Below are positions 16,988-18,684 of a stretch of 18,684 nucleotides of DNA, in pieces (position 1 is the stretch's first letter; the number at the start of each line of letters is the position of its first letter). Made by a program: the position numbers and the translations under genes. The notes beneath the pieces are model-generated. The model ran no database searches, was not told the origin of the DNA, and saw only the letters and a list, made by a program, of their open reading frames with translations. The DNA is from Flavobacteriales bacterium (lineage in GTDB: Bacteria; Bacteroidota; Bacteroidia; DT-38): NCBI GenBank assembly GCA_013214975.1, contig JABSPR010000008.1, positions 1 to 18,684 on the forward strand, given 5' to 3'.

Positions 16988-17018
16988 GATAGGATATATG
17001 TCTATATAAGTTATGCTG

Positions 17019-17180
17019 TTAAGGTTTAGGAAGGTAATCCTTTTTAGAAATTAGAGCGACTAAACCTAAGAAGGGGCCTATTGCTAAAATGATATAAATG
17101 CTATTCGGGTTTGTTATTGACTGAATCCAATTTGTTGTTTGAATACTTATAATTGTAATTAAAAATCCAATACAATTAAC
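17019..17180 (-). pseudogene. C-terminal remnant of a membrane protein cut by the IS3-family element
   Basis: The minus strand stays open for 53 codons from the IS edge (17180) to TAA (17019-17021). It encodes a partial hydrophobic segment (CIGFLITIISI), a polar loop (QTTNWIQSITNPNS), a full transmembrane helix (IYIILAIGPFLGLVALI) and a charged end (SKKDYLPKP). This is the normal appearance of a polytopic membrane protein C-terminus. The frame meets the left end of the IS exactly at 17180/17181, so the gene was probably interrupted by insertion. Its 5' part is not found on the other side of the element. The family is not recognisable from this fragment; a transporter is possible. Confidence 0.6.
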
Positions 17181-17219
17181 TGTCTTGTCCTGAAATATGG
17201 TTACACAATTTGCACAAAA

Positions 17220-17633
17220 ATGCGTAAAAAATCAAGGAAAGAAAAAGTGAAGTTTAGTTCAGGCTTTAGTTTGGATGAACGACATGCAATAATACAAGAG
17301 TACCTTACAGGAGAGTTGTCAAAAACAGAGTTGTGGTTCAAGTATACAGGTCAAAGGAAGGAGCATGGCTACATCATGAATTGGATGCGACAATTGGGAT
17401 ATATAAATCGAGAGCTGCCTAAAAAAGGCGAACTTGCACAAGTAAAGACAAAGCTATACCCATTGCATAACAAGGAATTCGAAAAGACCAGGAAAGAACT
17501 GGAAGCTAAGGTTAAAGAATTAGAGGACAAACTTCAGTTGGCTGAGATCAAGGCAGAGGGCAATGAACTAATGATAGATATTGCAGAAAAGCAGTTCAAT
17601 ATAGCCATCAGAAAAAATCTCGGTATCAAGTAA
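17220..17633 (+). CDS. IS3-family transposase OrfA (helix-turn-helix protein)
   Basis: 137 residues. The basic N-terminus (MRKKSRKEKVKFSSGFS) leads into a helix-turn-helix: ERHAIIQEYLTGELSKTELWFKYTG, with YIMNWMRQLGY as the recognition end. A coiled coil follows at about 85-115 (KTRKELEAKVKELEDKLQLAE), the leucine-zipper-like OrfA/OrfAB multimerisation region. The end, MIDIAEKQFNIAIRKNLGIK, is the usual IS3 OrfA tail in this phylum (compare AExxLxIxIRKKSG). OrfA binds the IS termini and is normally extended into OrfAB by -1 frameshifting. The frame is intact, but its OrfB is broken, so the element should not be autonomously active; OrfA alone could still repress or interact with related copies. 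Confidence 0.85.
   Translation: MRKKSRKEKVKFSSGFSLDERHAIIQEYLTGELSKTELWFKYTGQRKEHGYIMNWMRQLGYINRELPKKGELAQVKTKLYPLHNKEFEKTRKELEAKVKELEDKLQLAEIKAEGNELMIDIAEKQFNIAIRKNLGIK
17612..17618 (+). promoter_or_regulatory. Programmed -1 frameshift heptamer of the IS3 element
   Basis: In the OrfA frame the bases read A AAA AAT, a legal X XXY YYZ slippery heptamer, 13 bases before the OrfA stop. A -1 slip continues as SRYQVISTLQERHNRM, which matches an IS3 OrfB start. This is the usual way IS3 elements make OrfAB. No strong downstream stimulatory stem-loop is apparent in the next 60 bases. Confidence 0.65.
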
Positions 17634-17842
17634 TAAGCACCTTGCAGGAAAGGCATAACCGCATGACTAAAGGAGAGTTATGTCTATTATTTGGTATTGC
17701 CAGACAGTCATACTATCAACATTATCGGCGAACATCAAGCCGTACAATCGAAAGTGAGTTGGTAATAAATTCAGTTAAATAAATAAGAATTCGGCACCCT
17801 GAAATAGGAGGAAGGAAGCTTTATAAATGGTTAAAACATGAC
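17618..17842 (+). pseudogene. Broken IS3-family transposase orfB, N-terminal part only
   Basis: The -1 frame after the slippery site encodes SRYQVISTLQERHNRMTKGE, then LCLLFGIARQSYYQHYRR, a typical OrfB N-terminal helix-turn-helix-like region, and continues to ELVINSVK before TAA at 17780-17782. The same frame reopens with IRIRHPEIGGRKLYKWLKHD, matching the IS3 segment before the integrase core (xxPxxGxRKLYxxL), so the TAA is a point nonsense mutation within the gene. The DDE integrase core is missing entirely. The frame then runs without interruption into a beta-barrel sequence that is not transposase. Confidence 0.75.
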
Positions 17843-18493
17843 CACCAAAGAATACTAAAATCAAACCCGTCACCTAGTTATGACTTTGGAATAGAATACA
17901 TTCAAAAGGGAAATCAGAATTGGGGAATTAATTTGGGTTTGCATTGGGCGCAAATTCCAGGACATTATGCTTATGAGGTGGTTGTTCCTGACTTTTACAC
18001 GTTGTACGAAAGTACAATACATACTAATCTTCGAGATTTAATATCTCAATACGTCTACTTTCCCTTATCAATTCAACGTCGGGTCAATCTGCCGAAAGAG
18101 AATTTATCACTTCTATTAGATGGTGGTACAAGCCTTAATTACATCCATCCCTTTACCAGTACCTTTCGGGAAGAATATACATTGGATTCAACCGGGGCAT
18201 TTACGAATCTTCAACAGCTTTTTTATGCCACGAATTCAGATGAATACCAAAAATGGGTTATGAGTTATTTCTTAAAAGCTGGTATCTGTAAAATTTCTAA
18301 CAAAACAGGTTCTACCTTTGAAGCTCATGTTAAAGTAAATTATACTCCTAAACTAATAGGGAAAGGGACGTACACTTTTTCGAACATAGAAGGAGAAAGT
18401 TACGGGGATGTTGGTCTTAGATTAAATTATATAGCCTTTGAATTTAGCTATGGCTTGGCACTACGAAGAAAAGCGATTAAAGAAACTGACTAA
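17843..18493 (+). pseudogene. 5'-truncated outer-membrane beta-barrel protein gene fused to the IS remnant
   Basis: This open frame continues from the orfB remnant with no stop; the junction is somewhere in about 17843-17880. From SYDFGIEYIQKGNQNWGINL (about 17876) the protein alternates polar and hydrophobic residues like outer-membrane strands: NLGLHWAQIPGHYAYEVVV, QYVYFPLSIQRRV (like the YLEIPLLLKY strand of Bacteroidota barrels), LSLLLDGGTSLNYI, and a final NYIAFEFSYGLALRR. No signal peptide remains. A TTG at 17933 could start a 186-residue product, but without export it would not fold into a membrane. It most resembles the C-terminal part of an OmpA-like or PF13568-type porin barrel; the function is unknown. 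A hairpin terminator overlaps the stop codon. Confidence 0.6.
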
Positions 18494-18525
18494 CCTTTTG
18501 TTAGAAGGTTCTTTATTATTATTTC
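18492..18525 (+). terminator. Probable intrinsic terminator after the beta-barrel fragment
   Basis: A perfect 6-bp stem, AACCTT (18492-18497) and AAGGTT (18505-18510), closes a 7-base loop and is followed by a T-rich run (CTTTATTATTATTT). It overlaps the TAA of the barrel fragment by two bases. The stem is AT-rich and short, so strength is moderate. The remaining 159 bases to the window end show no gene I can support. Confidence 0.5.
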
Positions 18526-18684
18526 TGTAGACAACTTTAAGTGAAACCTGAGATCAATGATTTCGCTGTAATATTGTTGTGTTAATAAGGCATCATTTCG
18601 TGTTTAATTAATAGTGGCGAATTAATGATATACTTATAACTTGGGTTAAGTTTGTCAAATAAATTGAGGGATAAATAAGTCTTG

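Larger units (their letters stand above)
17181..17842 (+). mobile_element. Truncated IS3-family insertion sequence (left end, orfA, part of orfB)
   Basis: The left end starts TGTCTTGTCCTGAAATATGG at 17181, with the 5' TG of IS3 termini. It holds an IS3-type orfA, an A6T slippery heptamer and the beginning of orfB in the -1 frame. orfB is broken by TAA at 17780 and loses similarity near 17842, well short of the roughly 270 codons expected, and no right inverted repeat follows. Roughly the 3' half of the element is therefore missing. Without a right end no target-site duplication can be assessed. The exact right boundary is uncertain by a few tens of bases. It is flanked by two different truncated genes, pointing to an IS-adjacent deletion. 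Confidence 0.75.

Noticed and set aside
17780..17782. In-frame TAA in orfB as recoding or readthrough
   Set aside because: The rest of OrfB is missing anyway, so a plain nonsense mutation in a decaying element is the simpler explanation.

Overview
The window is AT-rich and reads as a chromosomal segment of a Bacteroidota bacterium, most likely a free-living (perhaps marine) member of the Flavobacteriia/Cytophagia side of the phylum. Evidence: a PorV-family barrel paired with a gingipain-type PorU2 sortase carrying a type IX secretion (T9SS)-style C-terminal domain; two TAnnTTTG-type promoter boxes; weak or absent Shine-Dalgarno sites with GTG starts; and a protein matching the N-terminal half of Bacteroidota RluA-type pseudouridine synthases. 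The genus cannot be fixed from the sequence alone.

Layout. (1) 154-6233, plus strand: a translationally coupled pair, a PorV/PorQ-family outer-membrane barrel and a 1661-residue C25 peptidase (PorU2-type), probably a cell-surface anchoring module. (2) 6338-8653: a very small ORF, a Tat-exported FAD oxidoreductase resembling spermidine dehydrogenase, and a periplasmic mono-haem cytochrome c facing it tail-to-tail with interlocked stop codons; together they look like a periplasmic amine-oxidising electron chain. (3) 8910-12547, minus strand: a lipoprotein metallophosphoesterase with altered metal motifs, an RlmG-like 23S rRNA methyltransferase, and a membrane-fused spermidine-synthase-like protein. 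(4) 12548-12746: a divergent intergenic region with a perfect 9-bp inverted repeat. (5) 12747-15269, plus strand: a membrane-anchored CotH-type protein kinase and a class V PLP enzyme (cysteine-desulfurase-like). (6) 15277-16918, minus strand: a phytanoyl-CoA-dioxygenase-family oxygenase and a stand-alone RluA-type N-terminal domain without its pseudouridine synthase domain. (7) 17019-18493: a degraded accessory junction in which an IS3-family remnant (left end, orfA, a slippery heptamer, broken orfB) separates the tail of a minus-strand membrane protein from the 3' two-thirds or so of an outer-membrane beta-barrel gene.

How the genes may work together. Two themes recur: surface protein maturation (PorV-like plus PorU2) and polyamine chemistry (spermidine-dehydrogenase-like enzyme, cytochrome c, spermidine-synthase-like membrane protein). 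The second is a hypothesis from family assignments; the genes are not one operon. I see no CRISPR array, tRNA, rRNA, riboswitch or phage. The points most worth checking are the PorV-like/PorU2 module, the stand-alone RluA N-terminal domain, the dehydrogenase/cytochrome pair and the IS3-made junction.
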